From Paenarthrobacter nicotinovorans (lineage in GTDB: Bacteria > Actinomycetota > Actinomycetes > Actinomycetales > Micrococcaceae), in assembly GCF_021919345.1 (NCBI RefSeq), contig NZ_CP089293.1, positions 2,170,001 through 2,234,000 on the forward strand: a stretch of DNA of 64,000 bases. Direction: 5' to 3'. Shown in pieces: positions 1 through 9,194 of this stretch. Every line of letters begins with the position of its first letter. Position 1 is the first letter of the stretch. Below the pieces are notes generated by a model. That model did not search any database, was not told the origin of the DNA, and saw only the letters and a program-made list of their open reading frames with translations. The position numbers and the translations under genes are program-made.

Positions 1-686
1 TGGGCCGCGTTATTGATGATGATGTCCAAGGGACCGGCTTCGTTGAGGGAGTCCGTCAACGCCATGACCTGTGCCGGATCGCGGAGGTCGATGCCAACAA
101 TCCTGAGACGGTGCAGCCACTCGCCACTATCCTCCATCGCTGCGAACCGGCGCGCTGCGTCCTTCGGGAAGCGGGTGGTGATGGTGGTGTGCGCGCCATC
201 CCGGAGAAGGCGCAGGGCAATGTACATGCCGATTTTCGCGCGGCCGCCTGTTAGCAAGGCCCGGCGACCCGTGAGGTCCGTGCGGGCGTCCCGCTTGCTG
301 TGGCTGAATGCTGCACATTCAGGGCACAGCTGGTGGTAGAAGGCATCCACCTGGGTGTAGTGCTTCTTGCAGATGTAACAGGGCCGTGAGCGGATCAAGT
401 GTCCGGCAATCTCACCGGTTGCGGACGGGGCCAGCTTGTTGCCCCGGGTCTCGTCGTCGATCCGGTCCGGGGCGGCTGTTGCCGTCAAAGCGATGACTGC
501 CCGGTCGGCCTCGGCAATGGAATCGCGTTTGGTGACGCGGCGATGGCGCTTGACGGCTTTGAACATCTTGCCGGTGGCACGCCGGACAGCAACGTAGTCC
601 GGGTGCTCCTCGTCGTAGACGTGGATCGTGGTCAGAACCTTGAGGCAGGCCTGGATCTCTTCAGGCGTCAGATCGGTGGAGCTCAT
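1..686 (-). CDS. Zinc-ribbon short-chain dehydrogenase/reductase-like protein, 3' end beyond window
   Basis: Open frame from ATG at 686 to the window edge, 228 codons visible. Residues 1-100 are a charged N-terminal region that I do not recognise. Cys103, Cys106, Cys121 and Cys124 form two CxxC pairs, as in a zinc ribbon. From about residue 140 a Rossmann domain starts: TGGRAKIG takes the place of the SDR TGxxxGxG loop, and DIIINNAA matches the SDR NNAG motif. The catalytic Ser-Tyr-Lys would lie outside the window, so enzymatic activity cannot be judged. TAAAAT ends 7 nt before the ATG, so the transcript may be leaderless. It lies downstream of glgC on the same strand. An NAD(P)-dependent oxidoreductase is the likeliest role; the substrate is unknown. 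Confidence 0.75.
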   Translation of the reverse strand, partial: MSSTDLTPEEIQACLKVLTTIHVYDEEHPDYVAVRRATGKMFKAVKRHRRVTKRDSIAEADRAVIALTATAAPDRIDDETRGNKLAPSATGEIAGHLIRSRPCYICKKHYTQVDAFYHQLCPECAAFSHSKRDARTDLTGRRALLTGGRAKIGMYIALRLLRDGAHTTITTRFPKDAARRFAAMEDSGEWLHRLRIVGIDLRDPAQVMALTDSLNEAGPLDIIINNAA

Positions 687-693
687 TGACCTG

Positions 694-699
694 ATTTTA
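694..699 (-). promoter_or_regulatory. -10 box (TAAAAT) of the zinc-ribbon SDR gene
   Basis: TAAAAT on the minus strand ends 7 nt before the ATG at 686. This spacing fits transcription starting at the start codon (leaderless mRNA). No -35 box is obvious. Confidence 0.45.
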
Positions 700-759
700 C
701 AGCCTTGGGAGTGTCCGGCCTGCCTCGGGTTCTGTCCGGGTCAGCGCGATGGGCGCAGC

Positions 760-2166
760 CTAGTTCGCGGCACCCTGCGATGCCGGCCCGGCCACGCGGG
801 ACTGGATCCCTGCGGCCACCTTTTCTGCGGAGTCGCGAATGTCGGGGTCGTGGTGAGTGGCTGCCTTGACGGCCTCAGGCAGCCCGCGGCGGTACTGGGC
901 AGACAACGCGAGCTCCGCCTCACCGGGTTCCGGAACCAGCTGTCCCTTGGCGAGGACGGTGATGCCCGACTCCGTCACCTTGTACCCGCGGGCTTTATCC
1001 AAGGCGGGGTCAAGCCCGATTGCCGCACCCGCGGGCACCTTGACGTTCTTGTCCAGGATGGCCCGCTTGATCACAGCCCCTTCACCGACATAGACCTTGT
1101 CCATCAACACCGAGTCTTGGACACGGCTGCCTGCCGCAACGTAGGCATCGTTGGACAGGACGGAGCCTTCCACGATGCCACCGGAAATAACGACGCCGCT
1201 GGCCACGATGGAGTCCAGGGCCGTTCCCACAGTGTTGTTCCCGCCGCGGACAAACTTGGCCGGCGGAGAGATGCTCTGACGGGTGTAGATCGGCCACTCG
1301 GAGTTGTAAAGGTTGAACACCGGAACAGGGGAGATCAGGTCCATGTGCGCGTCATAGAACGAGTCGATGGTACCGACATCACGCCAGTAGGTACGGTCAC
1401 GGTCGGTGGCACCGGGAATGTCGTTGAGCGTGAAGTCGTAAACTCCCGCTTCGCCTTGATCGACGAAGTAGGGGATGATGTCGCCACCCATGTCATGTTT
1501 GGTATCGAGCCGCTCAGCGTCGACATGCAGCGCCTCAACCAGGGCATCGGCATTGAAGACGTAGTTGCCCATGGACGCCAGGAACTGCGAGGGATCGGCT
1601 GCCAGTCCGGGGGTGCTGGCAGGTTTCTCCACGAAGGCGGCGATCTTCTGCGGGTCGTTCGGGTCCACTTCGATGACACCGAACTGATTGGCCATGTTGA
1701 GCGGTTGGCGTACCGCCGCAACCGTGGCCTTCGCGCCGCTTGCGATGTGCTGCTCCACCATCTGGGAGAAGTCCATCCGGTAAACGTGGTCCGCGCCGAC
1801 CACTACCACGATGTCCGGGGCGTCATCATGGATGAGGTTCAGCGATTGGTAGATGGCATTGGCACTGCCAAGGAACCAGCTCTTGCCCACCCGCTGCTGC
1901 GCCGGAACGGAAGCCACGTAACGGCCCAGCTGCGTGGACATGCGCCACGTTTCCGAGATGTGCCGGTCAAGACTGTGTGATTTGTACTGAGTCAATACCA
2001 CGATTTTCAAATATCCCGAATTAACGAGATTCGACAGCGCAAAGTCAATTAACCTGTAGCCGCCAGCAAACGGAACGGCCGGCTTGGCCCGATCCGCCGT
2101 CAGCGGCATGAGTCGGTTGCCTTCGCCGCCTGCCAATACGATTGCCAAAACTTTCTTCAACGCCAT
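760..2166 (-). CDS. glgC: Glucose-1-phosphate adenylyltransferase (ADP-glucose pyrophosphorylase)
   Basis: 468 aa cytoplasmic enzyme making ADP-glucose from ATP and glucose-1-phosphate, the precursor for glycogen and related alpha-glucans. The N-terminal nucleotidyltransferase domain (about 5-280) opens with [13 protein letters not shown], the nucleotide-binding loop, followed by the [15 protein letters not shown] signature. The C-terminal third has the hexapeptide-type left-handed beta-helix pattern usual for GlgC. Length is normal for the family. The ATG at 2166 is preferred over a GTG at 2172 because GGGGAG lies 8 nt upstream of the ATG. The gene is divergent from glgA with about 100 bp between them, the usual actinobacterial arrangement, which suggests coordinated control of glycogen synthesis. 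Confidence 0.96.
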   Translation of the reverse strand: MALKKVLAIVLAGGEGNRLMPLTADRAKPAVPFAGGYRLIDFALSNLVNSGYLKIVVLTQYKSHSLDRHISETWRMSTQLGRYVASVPAQQRVGKSWFLGSANAIYQSLNLIHDDAPDIVVVVGADHVYRMDFSQMVEQHIASGAKATVAAVRQPLNMANQFGVIEVDPNDPQKIAAFVEKPASTPGLAADPSQFLASMGNYVFNADALVEALHVDAERLDTKHDMGGDIIPYFVDQGEAGVYDFTLNDIPGATDRDRTYWRDVGTIDSFYDAHMDLISPVPVFNLYNSEWPIYTRQSISPPAKFVRGGNNTVGTALDSIVASGVVISGGIVEGSVLSNDAYVAAGSRVQDSVLMDKVYVGEGAVIKRAILDKNVKVPAGAAIGLDPALDKARGYKVTESGITVLAKGQLVPEPGEAELALSAQYRRGLPEAVKAATHHDPDIRDSAEKVAAGIQSRVAGPASQGAAN

Positions 2167-2252
2167 GGTCACAGCTCCCCGTACGTCTTCGTATCCCCCA
2201 AAAGTCCGATTTTCCGGACCCTTTCACACTAGAACACATACGCCGGAACGAC

Positions 2253-2258
2253 TACGTT
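2253..2258 (+). promoter_or_regulatory. -10 box (TACGTT) of glgA
   Basis: TACGTT ends 7 nt before the GTG at 2266 in the glgC/glgA divergent region. It overlaps a possible TTG start at 2257 and argues for the downstream GTG as a leaderless start. Confidence 0.5.
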
Positions 2259-2265
2259 GGTTAGC

Positions 2266-3462
2266 GTGCGAATAGACATTGTGACTAAAGAATTCCCTCC
2301 GGAAATTTATGGCGGTGCCGGTGTCCACGTTGCCGAGCTCAGCCGGGTGCTGGCGAAGCACGTCGACCTTCATGTCAGGGCGTTCGGCGCGCCCCGTGAT
2401 GCCGACTACCACGGGGCAACCGTGGCCTCCTACGCCACTCCCGAAGACCTCGGCGGTGCCAACGCTGCACTCCAGACCTTGGGCGTTGATCTCAGGATCG
2501 TTCCGGACATTGCGGGAGCGGACCTTGTCCACTCGCACACCTGGTACGCCAACATGGCCGGTCACCTGGCATCGCTGCTGCATGGCATACCCCATGTACT
2601 CAGCGCCCACAGCCTGGAACCGCTGCGCCCGTGGAAAGCCGAGCAGCTCGGCGGCGGGTATGCCTTGTCATCATGGGTCGAAAAGACAGCCTACGAAGCT
2701 GCCGCCGCCATCATTGCCGTCTCCGATGGCATGCGCCAGGACATCCTCCGCAGCTATCCCGACGTCGATCCCGACAAGGTGCGCGTGGTCCACAACGGCA
2801 TTGACGTCTCCCTGTGGGAGCGCGACGAGGAAGATGATGCCATCCGGGCGTTGGGCATTGATCCCGCCAAGCCCAGCGTGGTGTTTGTTGGCCGCAACAC
2901 CCGCCAAAAGGGCGTTCCGTACCTGCTTCGCGCGGCGTCGAGCCTCCCCGACGATGTCCAGTTGGTGCTGTGCCTCGGCGCGGCGGACACTCCCGAGCTT
3001 GCCGCTGAAACGGCACGGCTCATCGAGGAGCTGCAGACCAAGCGGCAGGGTGTGGTTCTCATCGAACGGATGCTCCCGCGCCGGGAGCTGATCCAGGTCC
3101 TGAGCCATGCCACGGCTTTTGCCTGCCCTTCCATCTACGAACCCCTGGGCATCGTGAACCTGGAAGCGATGGCTTGCGGCGCAGCCGTCGTGGCCAGCGC
3201 CACCGGCGGCATTCCGGAAGTGGTCCAGCACGGTGAAACCGGCCTGCTGGTTCCCTTGGAGCAGGTCACCGACGGCACCGGCACTCCGCTGGACCCTGGG
3301 AAGTTCGTCAGTGATTTCGCCGCCGCCCTCAACCAGGTGGTGTCGGATCCCGCGCGCGCCCGGGAGATGGGTATCGCTGGACGGCGGCGGGCCGAGGACC
3401 ACTTCTCCTGGGAGTCCATTACGGAGACAACCCTCGAGGTGTACCGCTCAGTGCTGCGCTGA
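2266..3462 (+). CDS. glgA: Glycogen synthase, actinobacterial GlgA/GlgM type
   Basis: 398 aa GT-B fold glucosyltransferase using ADP-glucose. Actinobacterial members of this family extend alpha-1,4-glucans or, as in mycobacterial GlgM, make maltose-1-phosphate; sequence alone does not separate the two. The N-terminal signature KEFPPEIYGGAGVHVAEL and the C-terminal EPLGIVNLEAMA (E-x7-E motif) are clear. A TTG at 2257 would add three residues. I chose GTG 2266 because the protein then begins (M)RIDIVTKEFPPE, which aligns with known family N-termini, and because TACGTT is correctly placed for a leaderless start there. Divergent from glgC; a strong hairpin terminator follows. Confidence 0.93.
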   Translation: MRIDIVTKEFPPEIYGGAGVHVAELSRVLAKHVDLHVRAFGAPRDADYHGATVASYATPEDLGGANAALQTLGVDLRIVPDIAGADLVHSHTWYANMAGHLASLLHGIPHVLSAHSLEPLRPWKAEQLGGGYALSSWVEKTAYEAAAAIIAVSDGMRQDILRSYPDVDPDKVRVVHNGIDVSLWERDEEDDAIRALGIDPAKPSVVFVGRNTRQKGVPYLLRAASSLPDDVQLVLCLGAADTPELAAETARLIEELQTKRQGVVLIERMLPRRELIQVLSHATAFACPSIYEPLGIVNLEAMACGAAVVASATGGIPEVVQHGETGLLVPLEQVTDGTGTPLDPGKFVSDFAAALNQVVSDPARAREMGIAGRRRAEDHFSWESITETTLEVYRSVLR

Positions 3463-3503
3463 CGCCCCGCTTCCCGGGTCCGTCCCGAAAGCACGCCAAA
3501 CCA

Positions 3504-3541
3504 CGACGGCGCCGCCCCCCTCGGTGGGGACGGCGCCGTCG
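3504..3541. terminator. Rho-independent terminator between glgA and the acyl-CoA oxidase gene
   Basis: Perfect 11-bp inverted repeat (3504-3514 with 3531-3541), extended by a C-run pairing with GGGG. The plus-strand tail is GGTTT. It sits between convergent genes and may serve both. Confidence 0.75.
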
Positions 3542-3577
3542 CGGTTTAACTTCCCAGGCTGTTTGCCGGAAGGTGCA

Positions 3578-5680
3578 TCACTTCGACGGGCGGGATTTTG
3601 CTGCTTTCAATGCCAGCAGCGCCTTCTCGTCCGAGGGTGCGCTGCCGCTGGCACGCATTTCGCGGAAATGCCGGCGCGCCTCATCCTGGCGTTCCGCTTC
3701 TGCGCCGCTGGCGATCCTGGCCCGGAGGTGCTCGGGGCCGTAGCCGAACGCATCAACGAGGTCGACCGCGTGCGGACGGATCTTCACCAGGAGCCGGTTG
3801 ATGTAAGTACCCACGGTCCTGCCGCGCTGCATGGAAAGCCGGCCGTTCATGAGGTACCAGGAGAGGTGCTTCTCAATGAGGGACAGGCCGAAGAGATCGC
3901 GCAACCAGGTGAGCACCCGCTTGGTTCCTTCGTCAGGCGTCCGGGCCAGGGCCTCGGTGAAGGCCTCCCACTGGAGCAGTTCGGCATGGGCCTGGGCTGC
4001 TTCGATCAGTTCATCCTGGTGCTGGTTGAAGAGGGCCGCCGCCTGGTGCTGGGGGAGCTTATTGGCTCCCTTCAACGCCGCGCCGACCTCGGCAACCATG
4101 GACTGGACACGGTCCGCGAGCAGTGTGCGCTGGCCTTCTTCGTCGCGCAAGGCCAGGGCGGCTTTTTGCACCGAGCCGGTGTCGGCCACGAACTGGGCAA
4201 CCTGCCTCAGTCCTGTCCGGTGCAGGGCGACACCCGCGGCCTGGTCCACGACGTAGCGGGCCAGCACGCCAAAGTCGGCACTGCGGAATTCCTTGGCGTA
4301 ATCGGCCAGGAGGCGCTTGGCGACCAGTTGGAGCAGGACGGTGTTGTCACCTTCGAACGTCACGTAGACGTCGAGGTCCGCACGCAGGGAAGCAAAGCGG
4401 TTCTCGATCAGGAAGCCCGCGCCGCCGCATGCTTCACGGCATTCCTGCAGTGTGTCCAGTGCGTGCCAGGTGCTCAGCGGCTTGAGTGCAGCTGCCAGCG
4501 TCTCGAGGTCCTGCCGGTCGGCGTCGGTGTCATGGGCGCCGGAGAACACGTCGTCGAACTTCTGGAGCAACTGCTCGTGCGCAAAGCTTGCCGCGTAGGT
4601 GGTGGCCAATCGCGTGAAGAGCCGGCGCTGGTGCCGCTGGTAGTCCAGCAGCACTTCTTCATCCGTGGGGGAGGAGGCATTGAACTGCCGGCGCTCAGTG
4701 GCGTATTGGATGGCCGTCTTGAGGGCTACCTTGCTGGCGGCAACGGCTGCACCATCGAGGGAGACACGCCCCTGGACCAGGGTTCCCAGCATCGTGAAGA
4801 AACGACGGCCGGGGCTGGCGATAGTGGAGGTGTACGTGCCGTCCACTGCGACATCGCCGTAGCGGTTCAGAAGGTTGGTGCGAGGGATCCGGACGTTGGT
4901 GAAATGGAGGCGTCCGTTGTCGATGCCGTTCAGTCCACCCTTGATGCCGTCATCCTCACCGCCGATGCCCGGCAGGAACTCCTTGGTGGCCGGATCCCGG
5001 AGTTCCACATAGAAAGCGTGGACGCCGTGGTTGACGTTCCGGGTGATCAGCTGGGCGAACACCACGGCTGCCAGGCCGTCATTGGCCGCGTTGCCGATGT
5101 AGTCCTTCCATGCTGCACGGAAGGGGGTGTTGATGACGAACTCCTGGGTGCTGTCGTCGTAGGTGGCCGTGGTGGCGATGCTTGCAACATCAGAGCCGTG
5201 GCCGGTCTCCGTCATCGCAAAGCAGCCGGGAATGTCCAGGCTCATGATGCCAGGAAGCCATTTGTCGTGGTGCTCGGACGTGCCCAGGTGCATGACGGCA
5301 GAGCCGAAGAGGCCCCACTGCACACCGGCCTTGATCTGCAGCGAGGGGTCGGCGGTGACCAGTTCCTCAAAGCCGGCGATGTTGCCGCCGTGGTCGTCCG
5401 AGCCACCCAAACGCGTGGGGAAGGCACGGTGGACAGCATTGTTGTCCACCAGGAACTTCAATTGCTCGAATACGCGGGCGCGGTGCTCCGTGTGGTGCAG
5501 CCCCTCGATTTTTTGCACAGCGGGGTTGCCCGCCACCTCACGGGCCTGATGCCGTATATGAGCCCATTTACCCAGGAGTTGCTCGCCGAGCGCCGCGACA
5601 TCGACCACGGGTTCGGCGGCGGCAACGTCGCGGCTTGCCGGCTTGTTGGCCGATGAGGCCCGGTCCACTACTTCAGTCAT
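3578..5680 (-). CDS. Acyl-CoA oxidase / acyl-CoA dehydrogenase family protein
   Basis: 700 aa FAD-dependent enzyme for the first step of beta-oxidation, forming trans-2-enoyl-CoA. Features typical of acyl-CoA oxidases are TETGHGSDV near residues 150-165, CREACGGAGFLIENR in the C-terminal half, and FEGDNTVLL with the probable catalytic base Glu443. The length (about 700 aa) also fits oxidases rather than dehydrogenases of about 380 aa, so H2O2 production is likely but not proven. The ATG at 5680 follows AAGGAA; an upstream in-frame extension of 53 residues has no family similarity. It lies 47 bp downstream of a TetR gene and is probably co-transcribed with it, divergent from the thiolase operon. 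Confidence 0.9.
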   Translation of the reverse strand: MTEVVDRASSANKPASRDVAAAEPVVDVAALGEQLLGKWAHIRHQAREVAGNPAVQKIEGLHHTEHRARVFEQLKFLVDNNAVHRAFPTRLGGSDDHGGNIAGFEELVTADPSLQIKAGVQWGLFGSAVMHLGTSEHHDKWLPGIMSLDIPGCFAMTETGHGSDVASIATTATYDDSTQEFVINTPFRAAWKDYIGNAANDGLAAVVFAQLITRNVNHGVHAFYVELRDPATKEFLPGIGGEDDGIKGGLNGIDNGRLHFTNVRIPRTNLLNRYGDVAVDGTYTSTIASPGRRFFTMLGTLVQGRVSLDGAAVAASKVALKTAIQYATERRQFNASSPTDEEVLLDYQRHQRRLFTRLATTYAASFAHEQLLQKFDDVFSGAHDTDADRQDLETLAAALKPLSTWHALDTLQECREACGGAGFLIENRFASLRADLDVYVTFEGDNTVLLQLVAKRLLADYAKEFRSADFGVLARYVVDQAAGVALHRTGLRQVAQFVADTGSVQKAALALRDEEGQRTLLADRVQSMVAEVGAALKGANKLPQHQAAALFNQHQDELIEAAQAHAELLQWEAFTEALARTPDEGTKRVLTWLRDLFGLSLIEKHLSWYLMNGRLSMQRGRTVGTYINRLLVKIRPHAVDLVDAFGYGPEHLRARIASGAEAERQDEARRHFREMRASGSAPSDEKALLALKAAKSRPSK

Positions 5681-5727
5681 GTTGTTTCCTTCTTTGGTTC
5701 CGATAACTGATGAGTCATTTGCTGGTG

Positions 5728-6429
5728 TCAGGTGGTGGTCTTGAGTTGCGGTGCGATGCCAAGGCACAGCCAGTCGGTAATCTGCCCGGCCATGGCCGCC
5801 TGGTCGGGCTTGCCGGCGCCTGCGGGGCTCCCCAGCCACATCTCTCCGGCGTTTCGTACCAGCCCGATGGCGGCAGTGGGCCAGTAGACGATCACCGATT
5901 GTTTTTCTTCACCCAGGTGCTCACGCATGGGGGTGGCGATCATCTCCGTGATCTGCTCAAAGAAGTTGCCCAGGGCTCCCGAAGCCGCAATCGCGTCCTG
6001 CGCGGACGCTTCGCCAGGAGACAGGCGCGTGATGAAGGCATAAACGTTGGGACTGGACTCAGCCATCTGCAAGTAGGCCGAAACCATCGCATACAGTCCC
6101 TCGCGGGGGGTTTGGGCCAGTTGCGCAGCTTCCTTCATCCGGCGCTGCATCTGGCCCAGGACTACTTCTCCCATGGCCTGTTGCAGCCCGGCCTTGTCAC
6201 CGAAATAGCGGTAGAACACGGATTTGGAAGTGCCCGCCGCGCCGGCGATGTCCTCCATCGAGGCATCGCTTCCCAGCCGGTGGACGGCCCTCCGGGCTGC
6301 CTTGATGAGTTCGCGACGACGTTCCTCGCGGTGGGATTGCCATCGCGCGGCCCTGCCGTCTACGGCGGAGGGAGCCTCTCCCGGGAGAACCTCGGGGGCG
6401 GTGGGGATTTCCTGGCGGTGGCTGTTCAC
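5728..6429 (-). CDS. TetR family transcriptional regulator of the beta-oxidation divergon
   Basis: 233 aa. The N-terminal helix-turn-helix lies at about residues 30-75, with GTSKSVFYRYFGDK matching the TetR recognition-helix region. The C-terminal ligand domain is divergent, and its inducer is unknown (an acyl-CoA is plausible). GTG at 6429 is chosen because TACGCT ends 7 nt upstream, giving a leaderless start; an upstream ATG would push the start across the operator and into the divergent gene. The first base of the palindrome at 6430-6460 abuts the GTG, so autoregulation is likely. It is predicted to repress both its own operon (with acyl-CoA oxidase) and the divergent thiolase operon. Confidence 0.9.
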   Translation of the reverse strand: MNSHRQEIPTAPEVLPGEAPSAVDGRAARWQSHREERRRELIKAARRAVHRLGSDASMEDIAGAAGTSKSVFYRYFGDKAGLQQAMGEVVLGQMQRRMKEAAQLAQTPREGLYAMVSAYLQMAESSPNVYAFITRLSPGEASAQDAIAASGALGNFFEQITEMIATPMREHLGEEKQSVIVYWPTAAIGLVRNAGEMWLGSPAGAGKPDQAAMAGQITDWLCLGIAPQLKTTT

Positions 6430-6460
6430 GATACCCAGCGTATCAGGTACGCTGGGTATC
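6430..6460. promoter_or_regulatory. Probable TetR operator, perfect 13-bp palindrome
   Basis: GATACCCAGCGTA (6430-6442), a 5-nt spacer, then its exact reverse complement (6448-6460). It is the only long palindrome in the tetR-thiolase gap. The minus-strand copy contains the presumed tetR -10 box TACGCT (6437-6442). Location and symmetry suit a TetR-dimer site. Confidence 0.8.
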
Positions 6461-6490
6461 AGTAACTGGCATTGATCGAAGGAGACAAGC

Positions 6491-7843
6491 ATGGCTGCAG
6501 CAGACGTGACCCCGGGCGAGAACCCCGAGCGCACTACGACACCCGCGGCAACGCGCCGCGCCTTCATCGTGGGCGGCAACCGCATCCCGTTCGCCCGCAC
6601 CGGCGGAGCCTACGTGAAGTCCTCCAACCAGGACATGCTCACAGCAGCACTTGAGGGGCTGATCGCACGGTTCGGGCTGCAGGACGAACGCATCGGCGAG
6701 GTAGCAGCCGGGGCGGTGCTGAAGCATTCACGGGACTTCAACCTCACCCGCGAAGCCGTGCTGGGCTCGGCCCTGTCACCGGAAACCCCTGCCTACGACC
6801 TCCAGCAGGCCTGCGCAACAGGCCTGGAAACCGTGCTGGGGTTGTCGAACAAGATCAAGCTGGGCCAGATAGAGTCCGGCATTGCCGGTGGCGTCGACTC
6901 GGCGTCCGATGCGCCCATCGCGGTCAGTGAAGGCCTCAGGGAGATCCTGCTGGACCTTAACCGAGCCAAGACTCCGGTTCAGAAGCTGAAGATCATCGGC
7001 CGCATCCGCCCCAAGGATCTGGCTCCCGATGCCCCCAACACCGGAGAGCCCCGCACGGGCCTGTCCATGGGAGAACACCAGGCCCTCACCACAGCCCAGT
7101 GGAACATCAGCCGCGAGGCACAGGATGAGCTGGCCTTCAACAGCCACCGCAACCTCGCAGCCGCCTACGAACGGGGCTTCTTCGATGACCTCCTGACCCC
7201 GTACCGGGGCCTCAGCCGTGACTCCAACCTCCGCCCGGACACCACGCTCGAGAAGCTCTCAACGCTGAAACCCGTGTTTGGCAAGAACCTTGGGTCCGAG
7301 GCAACAATGACCGCCGGCAACTCCACGCCGCTGACTGATGGCGCATCAACAGTACTTCTGGCCACCGAAGAATGGGCCGATGAGCACAGCCTGCCCAAGC
7401 TGGCCACCGTGTTGGACGGCGAGGCGGCCGCCGTCGATTTCGTCCATGGCAAGGACGGGCTCCTGATGGCTCCGGTCTTCGCCGTCCCGCGCCTGCTGGC
7501 CCGCCACGGCCTGACGTTCGAGGACATTGACTTCTTCGAAATCCATGAGGCCTTCGCCGGAACCGTCCTGAGTACCCTGGCTGCCTGGGAGGATGAGGAA
7601 TTCGGCCGCACGCGCCTTGGGCTTGACGGCGCCCTCGGCAAGGTCGACCGGGCCAAGCTCAACGTCAACGGTTCATCCCTGGCCGCAGGGCATCCCTTTG
7701 CCGCTACCGGCGGACGGATCGTCGCCTCCCTCGCAAAGATGCTGCACGAAAAGGGATCCGTGGACGGGCGCCCTGCGCGCGGCCTGATCTCCGTATGCGC
7801 CGCAGGCGGCCAGGGCGTCGTCGCGATTCTGGAAGCAGCCTAG
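6491..7843 (+). CDS. fadI: Acetyl-CoA C-acyltransferase (thiolase), FadI/FadA2-like
   Basis: 450 aa thiolase that cleaves 3-ketoacyl-CoA in the last step of beta-oxidation. The nucleophilic cysteine is Cys108 in QQACATGLET. EIHEAFAG supplies the conserved His, and SVCAAGGQG the second active-site Cys and the C-terminal glycine motif. Start ATG 6491 has GAAGGAG 7 nt upstream. It is first in a plus-strand operon with the FabG4-type dehydrogenase (10-nt gap) and MaoC hydratase. The same order occurs in Mycobacterium (fadA2-fabG4-htdX), which supports the assignment. Expression is probably under the adjacent TetR operator. Confidence 0.92.
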   Translation: MAAADVTPGENPERTTTPAATRRAFIVGGNRIPFARTGGAYVKSSNQDMLTAALEGLIARFGLQDERIGEVAAGAVLKHSRDFNLTREAVLGSALSPETPAYDLQQACATGLETVLGLSNKIKLGQIESGIAGGVDSASDAPIAVSEGLREILLDLNRAKTPVQKLKIIGRIRPKDLAPDAPNTGEPRTGLSMGEHQALTTAQWNISREAQDELAFNSHRNLAAAYERGFFDDLLTPYRGLSRDSNLRPDTTLEKLSTLKPVFGKNLGSEATMTAGNSTPLTDGASTVLLATEEWADEHSLPKLATVLDGEAAAVDFVHGKDGLLMAPVFAVPRLLARHGLTFEDIDFFEIHEAFAGTVLSTLAAWEDEEFGRTRLGLDGALGKVDRAKLNVNGSSLAAGHPFAATGGRIVASLAKMLHEKGSVDGRPARGLISVCAAGGQGVVAILEAA

Positions 7844-7853
7844 GGGGAACTCC

Positions 7854-9194
7854 ATGACAGACAAGTACACACAGATCGTCAGCCACGGACTGGGCAGGAA
7901 CGTCGCCCGGAAACTGGGACTGCCACAGCCGGTGGAGCTTCGACGCTACCAACCCGGAGCACCGCTGATAACCGGCCCCGTACTGGTCAGCGGTGACAGC
8001 GCCGGAAGCGACGACATCGCCACCACCCTTCTCGGCTGGGGCCTGGACGTCCGCCGGAATGCGCTCCCCAAGGAAAAACTGGGCGCCATCATCCTTGTGC
8101 TGGATGCTGTGCAGCACCCGGAGGACCTTGGCAAGCCTGTCCTCAAGGCGGCCGCCTCCCTGCGGGACCTCGCTCCCAACGCCCGGGTGGTGACGATTTC
8201 GCGGAGCCCCCAGTCCGCACCGTCACCGGCGTCGGCGGCCGCCCGCCAAGGCATTGACGGACTCCTGCGCTCCCTGGCCAAGGAGCTGCGGGCCGGGGCG
8301 ACAGCCAACGGAATACTCCTCGACGACGAGCTGGCAACAACCAGTCCGTCTGCGCTCGGTGCCCTGCGCTTCTTCCTGTCGGGCCGCTCGGCGTACGTTG
8401 ACGGACAGTTCCTGACGGTCTCCTCGACGTCGGGGGCGCTGCCTACGGACTCCGACAAGCCGTTGGCCGGCAAGGTCGCAGTTGTTACCGGAGCTGCCAG
8501 GGGCATCGGTGCTGCCATTGCCCGCACCCTGCACCGCGATGGGGCGAAAGTGGTCCTGGTGGACATTCCGGCGGCCGGCGACCATCTGGCCGCTGTCGCC
8601 AATGACGTCATGGGCACCGCGCTCCAGCTCGACATCAGCCGTGACGACGCAGGGCATCGGATCATAGAACACGCCGTGGAACGCTACGGCCGGCTGGACA
8701 TCGTGGTGCACAACGCCGGAATCACCCGCGACAGGCTCCTGGCCAACATGGACGAGGGCCGGTGGCAGTCCGTGATGGCGGTCAACATCGCGGCGCAACT
8801 GAGGATCAATGAGGCCCTTCTGGCATCGGAGCACTTCAGGACCTCTCCGCGCATCGTTTCAGTGGCCTCCACCAGCGGAATCGCCGGCAACAGGGGCCAG
8901 ACCAACTACGGGGCGTCCAAAGGTGGCGTGATCGGCATGGTCAGGTCGACGGCGGCCCTGCTGGAGCCATACGGCGGCACCATCAATGCCGTCGCACCTG
9001 GATTCATTGAAACCGAGATGACGGCGAAGATGCCTTTGGCCATCCGCGAAGCGGCAAGGCGGCTGAACTCCCTTAAACAAGGCGGCCAACCACAGGACGT
9101 AGCCGAAGCAATTGCCTTCCTCGCCAGCGACGCCGCCGGCGGGATCTCCGGAGGAGTGCTGCGGGTCTGCGGGCAACAGTTGGTGGGAGCATGA
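7854..9194 (+). CDS. fabG4: 3-oxoacyl-ACP/CoA reductase, FabG4-type (high-molecular-weight FabG)
   Basis: 446 aa, longer than ordinary FabG (about 250 aa) because of an N-terminal flavodoxin-like domain (about 1-200) typical of HMwFabG. The C-terminal SDR domain has TGAARGIG near residues 211-218, HNAGIT, and the catalytic Tyr352-x3-Lys356 in NYGASKGG. In this operon it most likely acts as the 3-hydroxyacyl-CoA dehydrogenase of beta-oxidation, the reverse of fatty-acid synthesis; the cofactor cannot be read with certainty. Translation is coupled to the next gene by an ATGA overlap at 9191-9194. Confidence 0.9.
   Translation: MTDKYTQIVSHGLGRNVARKLGLPQPVELRRYQPGAPLITGPVLVSGDSAGSDDIATTLLGWGLDVRRNALPKEKLGAIILVLDAVQHPEDLGKPVLKAAASLRDLAPNARVVTISRSPQSAPSPASAAARQGIDGLLRSLAKELRAGATANGILLDDELATTSPSALGALRFFLSGRSAYVDGQFLTVSSTSGALPTDSDKPLAGKVAVVTGAARGIGAAIARTLHRDGAKVVLVDIPAAGDHLAAVANDVMGTALQLDISRDDAGHRIIEHAVERYGRLDIVVHNAGITRDRLLANMDEGRWQSVMAVNIAAQLRINEALLASEHFRTSPRIVSVASTSGIAGNRGQTNYGASKGGVIGMVRSTAALLEPYGGTINAVAPGFIETEMTAKMPLAIREAARRLNSLKQGGQPQDVAEAIAFLASDAAGGISGGVLRVCGQQLVGA

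Noticed and set aside
628..1980. A 450-codon frame on the plus strand opposite glgC
   Set aside because: Complement of glgC, with no protein features beyond codon-bias shadow.
3233..5656. An 807-codon open frame on the plus strand across the acyl-CoA oxidase gene
   Set aside because: It is antisense to a gene with clear family motifs, has no similarity of its own, and is the usual result of third-position GC bias.
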